Part shown: in pieces, positions 45,258 to 55,200 of the stretch
Position numbering within the stretch: position 1 is the stretch's first letter
Layout of the letters: each line of letters starts with the position of its first letter
From: Gigaspora margarita
Taxonomy: Eukaryota > Glomeromycota > Glomeromycetes > Diversisporales > Gigasporaceae
Assembly: GCA_009809945.1 (NCBI GenBank)
Contig: WTPW01000578.1
Span: 186,636-250,635, forward strand
Direction: 5' to 3'
DNA: 64,000 nucleotides
Translations under genes and position numbers: made by a program
Notes under the pieces: generated by a model
The model's input: the letters and a program-made list of their open reading frames with translations, nothing else
Database searches by the model: none
What the model was told of the DNA's origin: nothing

Positions 45258-48200
45258 TTAATTAAAAGTAACGGAATCAGCAGTAATATTATAGTAATTA
45301 TTAATAATAGTAGGCGTTTTATTCTTTTTTAATCTTCTCACCCCACCTAAAGTTGGATTTTTAATAAATGCATTAGAATGTAAAGGTAAATTTGGTCGTG
45401 TGGTGCTTTTTAAGGGTGTACGAATATCATCAGAAATTGATAAAGCTGGTTTTTGAAATGATGCCATTTTTTGGAACGATGCTGCTTTTTGGAATGATGC
45501 CGCTTTTTGAAACGATGCTGATTCTTGGAACGATTCTAATTCTTCTAATTCTTGAAATGATTCTGAATCTTGATACGATTCTGAATCTTGATATGATTGT
45601 GAATCTTGAAACAATGTTGATGCTGATTCTTGAGACGATGATAGTCGTGATGCTGATGCTGATTCTTTATTCTATAAATAATGTAATTAATTAATTAGTA
45701 AAGTAAAAAATAAAAAATTTTTTGTATTTAATTTACCTTATTCAGTGGCAAATTTCCGGCAGTTCCAATTAAAAAAGATAAAGCTTCCTCTTTTTGTTTG
45801 TCAGAAGGTCTCGAATATATTCTAAAAGAAGATTCACTTTTGTGTCCCGTGATAGCCATAGAAGTAATTAATGGTACACCAGCTTGATAAAGAGAAGTAA
45901 TTGGAGTTGTACGACCTGAGTGATTAACTATGTCACGACCTTGTATCTCAATACCCACAGATTTACAAATACTTTTCATTAAATTGCCACAAGTTTTAAT
46001 TAGGTTAGCTGCGCGACGCAGTCGCGCTAAAACCAGGAACGTGATAAATATTGGCACTGAGTATGACAGTACAGTCCGTATGGTGTTTTTTAAAAAATTA
46101 ATATTTTTTTATTAATTTTCACAGCTGATGCCGACTTGAGGTCACTATAAATCCAAGTACGATCACATGAAATTCTATTTAAATGATTCATTTTTAGAAA
46201 GTTATGATTTTCAATTGTATCGATTGATAATTATAAGGTAAGTATTACGCTTACCATTATAGAAAATGTACTAATCCTAACACACCATGCATATATATGA
46301 GATCGTAGTATAAATAATAAGGTAACTGCGCAGCATGTGATGTCATGCAGTACGAAGTATATCTGGATTCAACTAGAGTTAATTAATAATTTTTACTGGG
46401 CTATAACAAATTTCCGGGTCAGATGCGTCAGATCAGGTCGGTGTTTAGAATTAGTTGTTAGCAGGCTCTATACTTAATGAATTGATATGAATTCAGTAGT
46501 AAATTTTTTATGATCTTGGGGCAAAATTGATCAATATCCAGCCGACCATGATTCCGATGTACTCCGACGTATCTCGACAGGAATTTTGGTAAAATTATTT
46601 TTATGTTACATAAAAACGGGTCATGAGACAAATCATGCTTTGTATAGCCAATCGGCTTTAAGATTTTGCTTTCGATTTATGCTATAGTAAAACCATCTAC
46701 TCATTTCTGGTACTAATGCATGTTATTAACATTATCCGTATCTCAGTTAATCTAATATAAAGTGTGGATAATGAACAGAAGTCAATTTTTTAAATTTCAA
46801 AGATACGAAGTGCGCATAACGAACGAAATTCAATTTTTTAAAAAAATATAAATAGACGAAAATTGATTATTAATTCATAGTAATAGATTAATTACGAATT
46901 ATGGCATATTTATTATGACTTTAAAATGCAAATTATTATATGTCGCAATAATTACAGATATAGTACTGTCATAATTGATTATCTTATTTTAAATTTTCTC
47001 ATGGTCTGATTATGATCTTTGGATATAGCGAATCAAAGATGGCAAAGTGCAATTGAATTTTTTTTTTATTCTCATTATTAAGCAGCGCCAATTGCCGTTT
47101 TTTATACACTCACATAAAAAAATTAGTAGATATTTTGGTGCGGACAGGACATTTGTGATAGCGGGATAATATAAAAACTATTATTACCAAAAAAGGATTT
47201 TTCAAAAATCAGCCTGGTGAACATTAAAAGTACGGAACATTCATGTGATCGTACTGGTATAATGAATCATTTTGTATTAACGTTAATAATCGAATCAAAT
47301 GTCAGCTAAATTTTTAACCCCGATTTACTTTAAATGGCAATCCCATTGATCGTAATAATGAAGTCATTATCAGAAAATCCCATCAAAGTAAATGATTGGC
47401 TTACATGTGCCGCTGCGTGGCACATGTAAGCCAATCATTTATTAAGGAAGAACGAATATTTATCGTCTTATGACCCGATATCGTGCAATTTACGACGGTT
47501 AGAGTGGGAGTTAATTAATACATGATCTATACACTGCATAAATCGCATTCTTGATATATAAATATATAAACTCTCTAACTGCATAAAAATGATAACCCTG
47601 GCCTAACTAAATTTCACTCTGCTTTAACTTCCTCTAAAATTAGAAATTTTATGTTACTTAAACCAGGTAATGATTGTGAGAAAAAATGTGGTTACCAATC
47701 AGATTTAAGATTTTGCCTTCGATTTAGATGCCAGTAAAACCATACACTAACGTTCCTGGTATACGCCCCGTCAATTTGCATGACTACGTTCCTGGTATTA
47801 TCAAATAATATGTACGGCAAAAATTCCGACCAAATATTTACGAAAAATGGAAAATCTATCAACTTTGCGTGGCCTTCTAACAAAATGACCGGAATTGCAA
47901 AAAAGATCATAATCGACTTTGCAATAATAAAACCCTAACCACGTATAAAGCCTTAACACGCTAAGAAATTAGGCGCTCGAATTACATTCAAGATGGTCCA
48001 TGCGATGATAGACATGTGAAAATTAAGCATCAATACGGTCCATGCGATGATAGACAGGTGAAAATTAAGCACCAAGTGACATATAATATCACGTGGACCA
48101 ATCAGATCCAAGATTTTGTGGAGTAACGACATTTGGATTGCCGTATAACCATCACTCCGTGATATTCATCACTACGTTCCTGGTATTCCAAGTCTCGCAT

Positions 48201-49170
48201 CACAATACCATTCATTCCGAATTATAGCTGTAATTTAATAATCAATAAAATTTTTTTTTAAAAAAATTACTTTCAATAAAAAAAAAATTAAAAGTACCTT
48301 TCGAATGATTATTGATTTTTAAATGTAAAAATTCACATGTATAATTTGCTGGTCGACGTTCGATATATAATTTTATATCATGAACAGGGCCAAGTAATCC
48401 TTCTGGGTCGGGTGGAACAGGGATAATTAATGAATCCAAGTTACCATCGATCCCACCTTGGTCATTTTTTTGGGAGAATTTTGTAAATTGCAAACCACCG
48501 GTTTGAGTAAAGATAAACTGTGACACACGCATTTCACTGTGCTCACCACCTCGAGGCGCAAATAACAAACAGCACCACATGAATATACGGTACTGCAGAC
48601 CTTGTGGATGAGAAATAGATGTTGCTTCATGCTGAAATATCGCCTGAATTTCTTCTCTAGTCAATGGGTCATGATGCCGTGCAACTTTTCCTATTTTTTT
48701 GAGTTGCTTCATTTTACCATCCAAAGTTTTCCATAAATCCCTAAATTCCTGTTTGCTAGCTAGATTATATTTATTAATATTCAACGGATGATCTAAAAGA
48801 TACATCGCAAGACAATTAATAGCATTGCGTAAAGATGATGGTGCATATTCATCACCATTCCTTAATTGACGCACACCACAGACAAACTCGATCATTTCTT
48901 GTTCAAGTTGTTGCTTATTTTGAATGGTTTCAATTTGATAACTATAACCAACATTTTCACGCCAGTTATTTAAAATTCGAACCCAATTAACAATCGTTTT
49001 TCTTGTATTTTCTGGAACCGTAGAGCTTTTGATGTGTTGTATTTCTTCTCTAGAGGGTTTAAAGTTTCCGGTATTTGTTTTAGATGTTTTTTCCTATTAT
49101 AAAAAAAGATCAGTTTAAATAAAAACTCTTGAATATTCTTATTTAATAAACATTCGCTTACTTTCGGCAT
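45258..49170 (-). CDS. Crypton-type tyrosine recombinase
   Basis: Four exons join in frame to 496 residues: 49,170-49,162 (ATGCCGAAA), 49,093-48,298, 46,008-45,737 and 45,671-45,258. All boundaries are GT-AG and the phases agree. The N-terminal part is a core-binding helical region (TVPENTRKTIVNWVRILNNW). The catalytic part has arginine I in APRGGEH (184), HxxR in NHSGRTT (298-301), a GH pair (323-324) and the likely nucleophile Y333 in FRIYSRP. All members of the tyrosine-recombinase signature are present, except that the lysine strand cannot be pinned down. The C-terminus has glutamine/serine-rich repeats (ASFQKA four times) and ends INNYYNITADSVTFN. Cryptons are eukaryotic mobile elements that move with a single tyrosine recombinase and lack terminal inverted repeats. 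A domesticated copy is also possible. Compared with related proteins, the join of exons 2 and 3 seems about ten residues short, and that intron is 2.3 kb, so the copy may be damaged there. Confidence 0.8.
46005..46030. repeat. GC-rich hairpin at the exon 3 boundary
   Basis: TTAGCTGCGCGAC and GTCGCGCTAA pair around GCA. The proposed splice acceptor of recombinase exon 3 lies within it. Confidence 0.6.
46408..46588. mobile_element. TTCCGGGTCGG MITE, copy A
   Basis: It starts AAATTTCCGGGTCAGATGCG and ends with the inverse (CGACGTATCTCGACAGGAAT). Related copies are at 58,899-59,085 and 59,214-59,432. Shared internal words are TGATCTTGGGGCAAAATTGA, AGCCGACCATGATTCCGATG and TTAGTTGTTAGCAGG. Confidence 0.7.
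46720..47265 (+). repeat. Dispersed element, copy 2
   Basis: This is the counterpart of 7,430-8,190: ACATTATCCGTATCTCAGTT, ACGAAGTGCGCATAACGAAC, TTAATTCATAGTAATAG, AAGCAGCGCCAATTGCCG and CATGTGATCGTACTGGTATA appear in the same order. This copy keeps more CG and GC words than copy 1, in which many are TG or CA. A 70-bp direct repeat (GATTTTGCTTTCGATTTATG and GATTTTGCCTTCGATTTAGA, each followed by AGTAAAACCAT) lies on either side, near 46,665 and 47,705. Confidence 0.6.
47389..47441. repeat. Perfect 23-bp-stem hairpin
   Basis: The arms TAAATGATTGGCTTACATGT plus GCC and the exact inverse enclose the 7-base loop GCTGCGT. No mismatch is visible. Confidence 0.9.
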
Positions 49171-49514
49171 TCTTTATTAATATGTTATAAGCGATACAAG
49201 GTAAGCGATACAAGATGGGTGACACAAGATAAAGTAAGCGATAAAAGACTAAAAGTGTAAACAAAAAAAATATATACAAACTTTTTTTAATATACGTCAT
49301 TTAGTCTATTTAATACTTAATCAATATCGTTACTATTGGCTTACCAATCACATTCATTAAAATTCTCTAAAATTCAAATGGATTTTATTAAATAGCAGTT
49401 GCGCATAGATCTTTTTAACTTATTGGCCGATTTAATTGTCTTGTCATAAATACAGAATTTAAATTCAGAAAATTTTTTCTTTCGTTTGAGTCAATTAAAA
49501 AGAAAAATAAATCC
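49171..49514. promoter_or_regulatory. Upstream region of the recombinase gene
   Basis: AT-rich, and presumably includes the promoter. Direct GATACAAG / GTAAGCGATA repeats (AAGCGATACAAGGTAAGCGA at about 49,188, repeated to 49,245) lie within 80 bp of the start codon. No motif can be assigned. Confidence 0.3.
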
Positions 49515-49540
49515 GTTATTGGATGCTACGCACCAATAAC
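49515..49540. repeat. Small hairpin GTTATTGG..
   Basis: GTTATTGGATGC and GCACCAATAAC pair around TAC, with one bulge. This is a near copy of the perfect hairpin at 49,710-49,736. Confidence 0.75.
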
Positions 49541-49544
49541 AATC

Positions 49545-49629
49545 GCATCTGGCAGTGAATTTTTATGCATTCGCACCTGGGCCCCTTCGGGGCCCAGGTG
49601 CTCACGCATAAAAATTCACTGCCAGATGC
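49545..49629. repeat. Perfect double-stem hairpin, GC-rich tip
   Basis: A 24-bp outer stem (GCATCTGGCAGTGAATTTTT plus ATGC and its exact inverse), a symmetric 5+5 internal loop (ATTCG/CTCAC), and a 12-bp inner stem CACCTGGGCCCC / GGGGCCCAGGTG closed by TTC. All 36 pairs are exact. This two-storey form resembles the double-hairpin elements known from some fungal organelle genomes, but the surroundings here are nuclear-type genes. Confidence 0.9.
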
Positions 49630-49649
49630 TTTTTTTATTTGTCATCCAA

Positions 49650-49690
49650 AATGATCATCCCGTGATCCTGCGGATCACGGTATTATCATT
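49650..49690. repeat. Hairpin CCGTGATCC
   Basis: A perfect 9-bp stem CCGTGATCC / GGATCACGG with loop TGC, extended outward by imperfect ATGATCAT / ATTATCAT pairing. Confidence 0.8.
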
Positions 49691-49709
49691 TCTTCTGCCA
49701 AATAAAATT

Positions 49710-49736
49710 GTTATTGGATGCTTCGCATCCAATAAC
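49710..49736. repeat. Perfect hairpin GTTATTGGATGC
   Basis: A 12-bp exact stem GTTATTGGATGC / GCATCCAATAAC with loop TTC. A near copy is at 49,515-49,540, so the hairpin itself is duplicated. Confidence 0.85.
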
Positions 49737-49989
49737 TATTTATTATATAAATATTATATACGTAATTGTTGGTTAATGTCATATTCAATTTGAAACAACG
49801 AATAAAAAAAAGTTATCTGCTTTAGATTCAATGGAAAGCCTAAATTGATTTTGTTATGAGCATATTAATTTTAGTAGAATTAACGGTCTGACAATTTAAT
49901 AGAAAACAATTCGTGGCCAAATAAATGATTACTATGTTTTTGTATGAACTGATGAATCTTTATTATGATGAAATAACAGTAACTTTGAA

Positions 49990-50510
49990 AGAATACCCAG
50001 AGGTCGTCATGATAAGCTTGTCTAAGGGGGTCAATTGCATTTTATATTTTATTAACAAAATTAATTTCGCCAAGAGTTTCGTCAATCATCAATTGTTGGT
50101 AGTTTCATCAATCGTCAAAATTTCATCAAGACAAAACCATTGACAAAATGGTTAAATAGAATTATAGAAATAATGAAGATATTGATACTTTAATAGTGTG
50201 AATAATGTAAACAAATAATGTATGGAATGAAAACAATTATTCAGAAAATTTACCTATAGCACTTCGTAAAATATGTCAAAATTTTAAAAAGTAAATAAAT
50301 AAGTTTTTATGAATCGATCTTTTTGTTTTATAATTATAATAGCCTCGTCAATAGTTTCGTCCATAGTTCTGTCAATAGTTTCGTCAATCGTCAATAGTTT
50401 CGTCAATCGTCAATAGTTTCGTCAATTGTCAGTAGTTTCGTCAATAGTCAGTAGTTTCGTTAATCGTCAGCTATCGTCAGACGAAATAGTCTCGTCATCC
50501 ATCTTTATTT
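49990..50510. repeat. Element with TTTCGTCAATCGTCAA repeats
   Basis: GTCAATAGTTTCGTCAATC units are repeated about eight times at 50,345-50,480. A few more (TTTCGTCAATCATCAATTG) lie at 50,075-50,125. The ends carry GTCGTCATGAT and its rough inverse GTCTCGTCATCC. Similar words occur at 60,780-60,915. Terminally clustered repeats suggest another non-autonomous transposon. The 72-codon open frame at 49,925 spans its edge and is not called. Confidence 0.5.
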
Positions 50511-50821
50511 TGAAACAATTTTCAGGAAACTACCTTTTTAACTTACTTTCAGCTAATAATTAAACATGTAAATATTAAAAGTAAGTTTAAAAGACCGTTG
50601 TAAAAACTCACTTTGTAATAAAGTCAAACCAAAGGTTGACATGTCATATATTCAAGTCAAATATAATCTCTGTAACCTGATATTTTATATATAATTGTTA
50701 CTGAAAGTTACCGATGTCGGCTGACATCAAAAAACTTATCGGCTCAGTTATCAATGTGTCCCAGAATTTATGAAAACAGCATGCTAAGTACAATTTATTT
50801 CCCGCAACGGCGAGAATAAGA

Positions 50822-51192
50822 GGTAAATCCCCGGTTTTCTGAGGTCCGAAAACCACCCTAGCATCACCAAACTTAAAAACTTCGCTACTACGTCGCTAGC
50901 CAATCATATTTCGAGATCAGGTGTAACGCGAAGAAACGCAAAAAATCAAAACAAACCAAAAAAAATCGTTCATAAATCAACATCTTATCTATGAAACTGC
51001 TTACTGCGCACTAACAAAAAATTTTCCTTACGAAATTTTAGCATTACGAAAGCTCTTTCAAACCTAACTTAATAGCAAACCCTAATCTTAATTTAACTGC
51101 GAAAAATTTTTTAACGAAATTTTTTAAGTTGGTGACGCTAGGGTCTTAAGGTCCGAAGGGTTCCAGCAGGCTGAAGATCTACCGGGTTATTT
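50822..51192. mobile_element. MITE with the shared core, second terminus type
   Basis: The left arm CCCTAGCATCACCAAACTTA is mirrored by the right arm TAAGTTGGTGACGCTAGGG. Further out, GGTCCGAAAA and AAATCCCCGGT are mirrored roughly. The core runs from CCAATCATATTTCGAGATCA (about 50,900) through CGCACTAACAAAAAATTTTC to AACCCTAATCTTAA. Confidence 0.65.
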
Positions 51193-51269
51193 CCACGTAG
51201 CGGTGCAATAAGGTATTATTCTTCGTTTTTATATGATGTCATGACGGTGTTTTACGACTCGACTTCTAG

Positions 51270-51690
51270 CAATGCTTGTTATTTCCCGGTAACGTTTGTT
51301 ATTGTACACTTCTTATGTGAGCACCTAGCCATTTTCATGCATGTTATTGGGTCAATTCTAATACATGATACACAAACTTTGTTCACCTCCTATCGGAGGT
51401 GAACAAAATTTGTGTATCACGTTTAGAAATGAACCAATAAGATGCAAAAAATGGCTAGGTGTTTACGTCAGAAATGTACAATAATGTAGTTATTGGTTCA
51501 TGGTTAACGATAATAGCTGATTTCTTCACAGCAGACACCGCGTTATGACGTGACGTCATAAATACAGTGTCCTAGTGAATAATCAGTTATCATCAACAAC
51601 ATGACCAATAACAAGTACTTATTTCCGGAAGTTCGGGAAATAACAAACGTTATCGTGGAAATACCAAGCACTACCAGAAACTTGTTTTTT
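51270..51690. repeat. Nested inverted repeat with hairpin centre
   Basis: The central hairpin (51,367-51,418) has arms GATACACAAACTTTGTTCAC plus CTCC and a near-exact inverse with loop TATC. The outer arms continue: TATTGTACACTTCTTATGTG, GCACCTAGCCATTTT and GGGTCAATTCTA on the left match the inverse of 51,425-51,485. A further block (CTTGTTATTTCCCGGTAACG) mirrors 51,635-51,675, so the right arm contains an insertion of about 140 bp. Confidence 0.65.
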
Positions 51691-52255
51691 TTTACTGATT
51701 AAAGTAGTGATTATAAGTTGTAAAACTCCGTCATACGATCATATAGAAACGTGAAATAATAAAAAATAAATTTGATTCGAATAGAATTAACGACCTTAGT
51801 CCGAAAAAGCTCGCAACATCTTAGTTACTTTTGCCCAGTAACGTACAGAATGTAATACAATTTTTTGTACAAGCAGTATTGAAATGAATGAATTTAATAA
51901 ATATACTGTACTTTAAAACTGCAGTATTGAGGTTGAATTTGTTTATATAAAAGAAAATAATAAGAGATGAATAATTCTAATTTATGATAGGTCTTTAACA
52001 TTAATTCTCCGCCATACGTCAATATAGCTTTAAGCATATGGGCGGATTTGATGATTTGAAATGTGCCAAAATTATTTACATTATAAAAAAATAATACTTT
52101 ATTTCATAGTTATTTCCTTTTTAGATCAGACTGCGACAAACATACACAATTCAAAATAGGCAATCAAAATAAGAACTTGATAGATTTCGATTTAAATTCA
52201 AGATCATAAAATTGCTGTGCAATTCGAAATATTATACTAATGGAAATGCGTTCAA
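51691..52255. other. 3' flank of the VLIG gene
   Basis: AT-rich with no gene or clear repeat. It should contain the polyadenylation site of the minus-strand gene, but none is recognised with confidence. Confidence 0.35.
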
Positions 52256-55200
52256 TTAGCACATGAGTGTACTAATAATTCTATAATAATCCAAGTTTAT
52301 GCATCCATATTTCCTTAATTCATCATAAGATGCGGGCACACGATTCCGTTTTTTTGCCAGATCATGATTCAACTTTTCAAAGAACCAACACATGAGATCA
52401 TTAAATTGGTCTTGATGATGAGGTTCAAATTTCCATTCTGAAAAATCTCGAACTTTTGCAACACCCCATTTTGTTGGTTCTTCCTTGCCATAGTACCATA
52501 CACTCCATTCATCTGTCATTTTTTGACATGGTATTGCAACAAGTTCATTTGAATTTTTATATCCGAAATTATTAAGCCCACCGGGTTGATGACTAGTATG
52601 ATGTTTTTTTGTTTCATCAGTATGTTTATCGTGACCCAGAGAACCCCAGCATAAAGCACCACACCAATAACATGTATCAGTACATCCGAGCATTTTCATG
52701 ATTGATTCATCATCAGATGGATTCAGAAAACTTTCAGATCTTGAATTGGAACTTGAATTGTGAATTTCTTTTAGTCTTTTTTCAATGTGATCGCGCAAGT
52801 GTTCATGTTGCATTTTTAACGTATTATATTTTTCCAAATTAACTAAATTGACTTCATAATCCACATCCGCAACTTCCGTCATATAATTATTCACATATTT
52901 TTTGATTTCTTCTAAGCTTTGGCAATTACGAATTTTCTGTACAACGTGGTCAAATTCTGATTTATAAGTTTTATCATACTCGATAGCTGCATCATTACTT
53001 CCAATACTATTAACTTCGTGTTTAAACCAATTCTCTATACTTATTTTCGGACGTAAAAAGTGATTTATAGCATCTTTTTTGTCACCATTTTGAACTTGTT
53101 CTGCAAGCATCTTTAAATAATTAAGTCTCACTGTCTCATTATTAGTCATCCATACAATATCTTTTACTTTTTTTATTCTTTCTGAATTTCCTGCTTTCAT
53201 CGCTTTTTTATGAATAACTTTTAATAGGTAATCCCCAATAATATGGCCTTCGGAAACAAGAGAAAATCCATGTTGAAGCCGGGTATCAATGATTTTTGTG
53301 TATTCCCCCTTTTTTTGATCAAGTATGGAAAGTGGATTGTTTTCTCTATCCCATTTTTCTTGGTAATATTTCATTTTTACCTTAAATATCAATAAAGCGT
53401 ATAAATGGACATTCCATTTAAATTCAAGAATAAGATTTTTTTTCCCCCACCATTTTGAAACTGTATCAACAAGAACACTGTCTATTTCTCTTTTAAGATC
53501 ACGCATAATTCCAGGGTAAAAATGTTGTGAATTTCTTTTTTTTAAGATTATATCTGCTAAATTATCAAGCTTTTTCACAAGCATATTAGCATCTTTCTCG
53601 TCTAGACAACATTCTTTGCCAACGATATATTTATGTGATTTATATGCTTTACAATTATACAAATCTGGTAGAGCTTCTTTTTTATATCGATTAATAAGGT
53701 ATTCTACAGTACTAAATTCATCATTGACTTCTTCATCTATTTGTTCTGCTACTGGTCTAACCTTATCTTTTGATGATATATACTTCCGTAAATCCATCCA
53801 TATTTCTTCAACTATTTGTTTACGCCCTGTTTCCGACAATGGGACACCCTGCATTTTGTTTATAATATCTTTCATACTACTGTTAATTATTTCAAGAAAT
53901 TCAGATGAAAGGCCTTTTCGAATAAAGCTCGCTTCGAGTATTCGAGTAAGCTTTATAAAAGTTGAGTCGTAATTTTGTTTAATATAATCCTTAATAGTTT
54001 TTTTAATTTCAATTTCACGTTTTTCATCCTTCTTATTTTCTTTAAGGTACTTTTCTAAACTCTCTCTTTCTTTCTCTGTTTTATTGCATTCTTCACAATT
54101 CTTATTACAACTTGGAACATCCTTTAACCCTTTTGTAATCAATTCAGAACATTTATTCTTAAGATCTGAATTTTTCTTAGGGTCATGCGACCATTCTCGA
54201 AGTTCAGAGGGAAATTTTTTCGTAATCTGTTTTTCGTGTTGGAAAAATGCATCGTCTATAGTTTCCTTTACTTTTGTGATTCGTTTACCAAGATTAATGA
54301 ATTCATAAATTTCATTAATATTTTTGAATCGAACAGCAAAGTCCTCGTGAGAGACAGCCCTCCAGTAATCTTGAATTAACGAACTCCATTTTACAAATTC
54401 GATTTTCCCTTGCGAGTTCTTACAGTCCTCAAGTATAGAATTATATAAATCAACGACATCTTCATGATATTGTCCCGATGGTGGAGCGTGAGCAGTTGCC
54501 CCGTTTTTGAACGGTCGAAATTGTTTAAGAAGTTGACCCTTTTTTATTCTTTCGTCAAGAATTTGGAGACATTTTATGCTAGAGATTCCCATCACAGTAT
54601 CTTGTTCATCTGCTATTCGCAAAGCTTCTCGGAGAGCTTCTCGAAATTTCTCTTCTAGCTCAGATAAATTTGCCTTATTTCGTTCAGAGATATGTTGTAC
54701 CATAAGAATATCCGGGGCCATATCAGCTTTTTCAAGGCGTGCCATAGTTACAATGGCAATTTGCAAAATTTCAGTTAAATCACGCATAGATTCTCCGAGT
54801 AGATTAAGGATTGTTAAGTTGCTAATTCCCATTGCAAATGTTGCTAATATTCGGTCTTTTTTTTCCGATTCTGGCTCATTCATTTTTTCCGGCGCACCAA
54901 GACCTTCGGTATCGATCAGAACAAATGCATCAACATTAAGTTGATTAGATAAATCTTTTTCTAAAAATAATAGTCGCATGAAAAGACCTCTAGTACAACA
55001 TCCAACCGAAACCGCAAATCTACATGCAAAAAGAGCATTCAAAAGAGTTGACTTGCCAGATGATTGTAAACCAAGAATACTAACTACAAAAATTCGAAGA
55101 TTAGGATATGATTTGTGGACATGTTTGCAAATGCCCGAGAACAAAGCTTCAGGTATAGTTCCGCTATCACCATCAAGTAATTCTATAGTATGTCCACTAA

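Larger units (their letters stand above)
46009..48297 (-). other. Oversized recombinase intron filled with repeats
   Basis: The other introns in this window are 60-95 bp, but this one is 2,289 bp. ACCAGGAACGTGATAAATAT near its 3' end (plus-strand coordinates 46,032-46,051) is mirrored at 48,160-48,185 (CATCACTACGTTCCTGGTAT). Two more ACGTTCCTGGTAT words lie at 47,752 and 47,789. This suggests a roughly 2.15-kb inserted element with inverted ends. It also holds a TTCCGGGTC MITE, a dispersed repeat and a perfect hairpin, each listed separately. Confidence 0.55.

Noticed and set aside
46035..46105. Upstream extension of recombinase exon 3 (VPIFITFLVLARLRR)
   Set aside because: It starts at GTG, runs into the hairpin and the probable inserted element, and does not resemble the recombinase. 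The AG acceptor at 46,009-46,010 gives the right phase.
49515..49736. CRISPR-like array
   Set aside because: The repeats are hairpins of different sequence without regular spacers, and the genome is eukaryotic.
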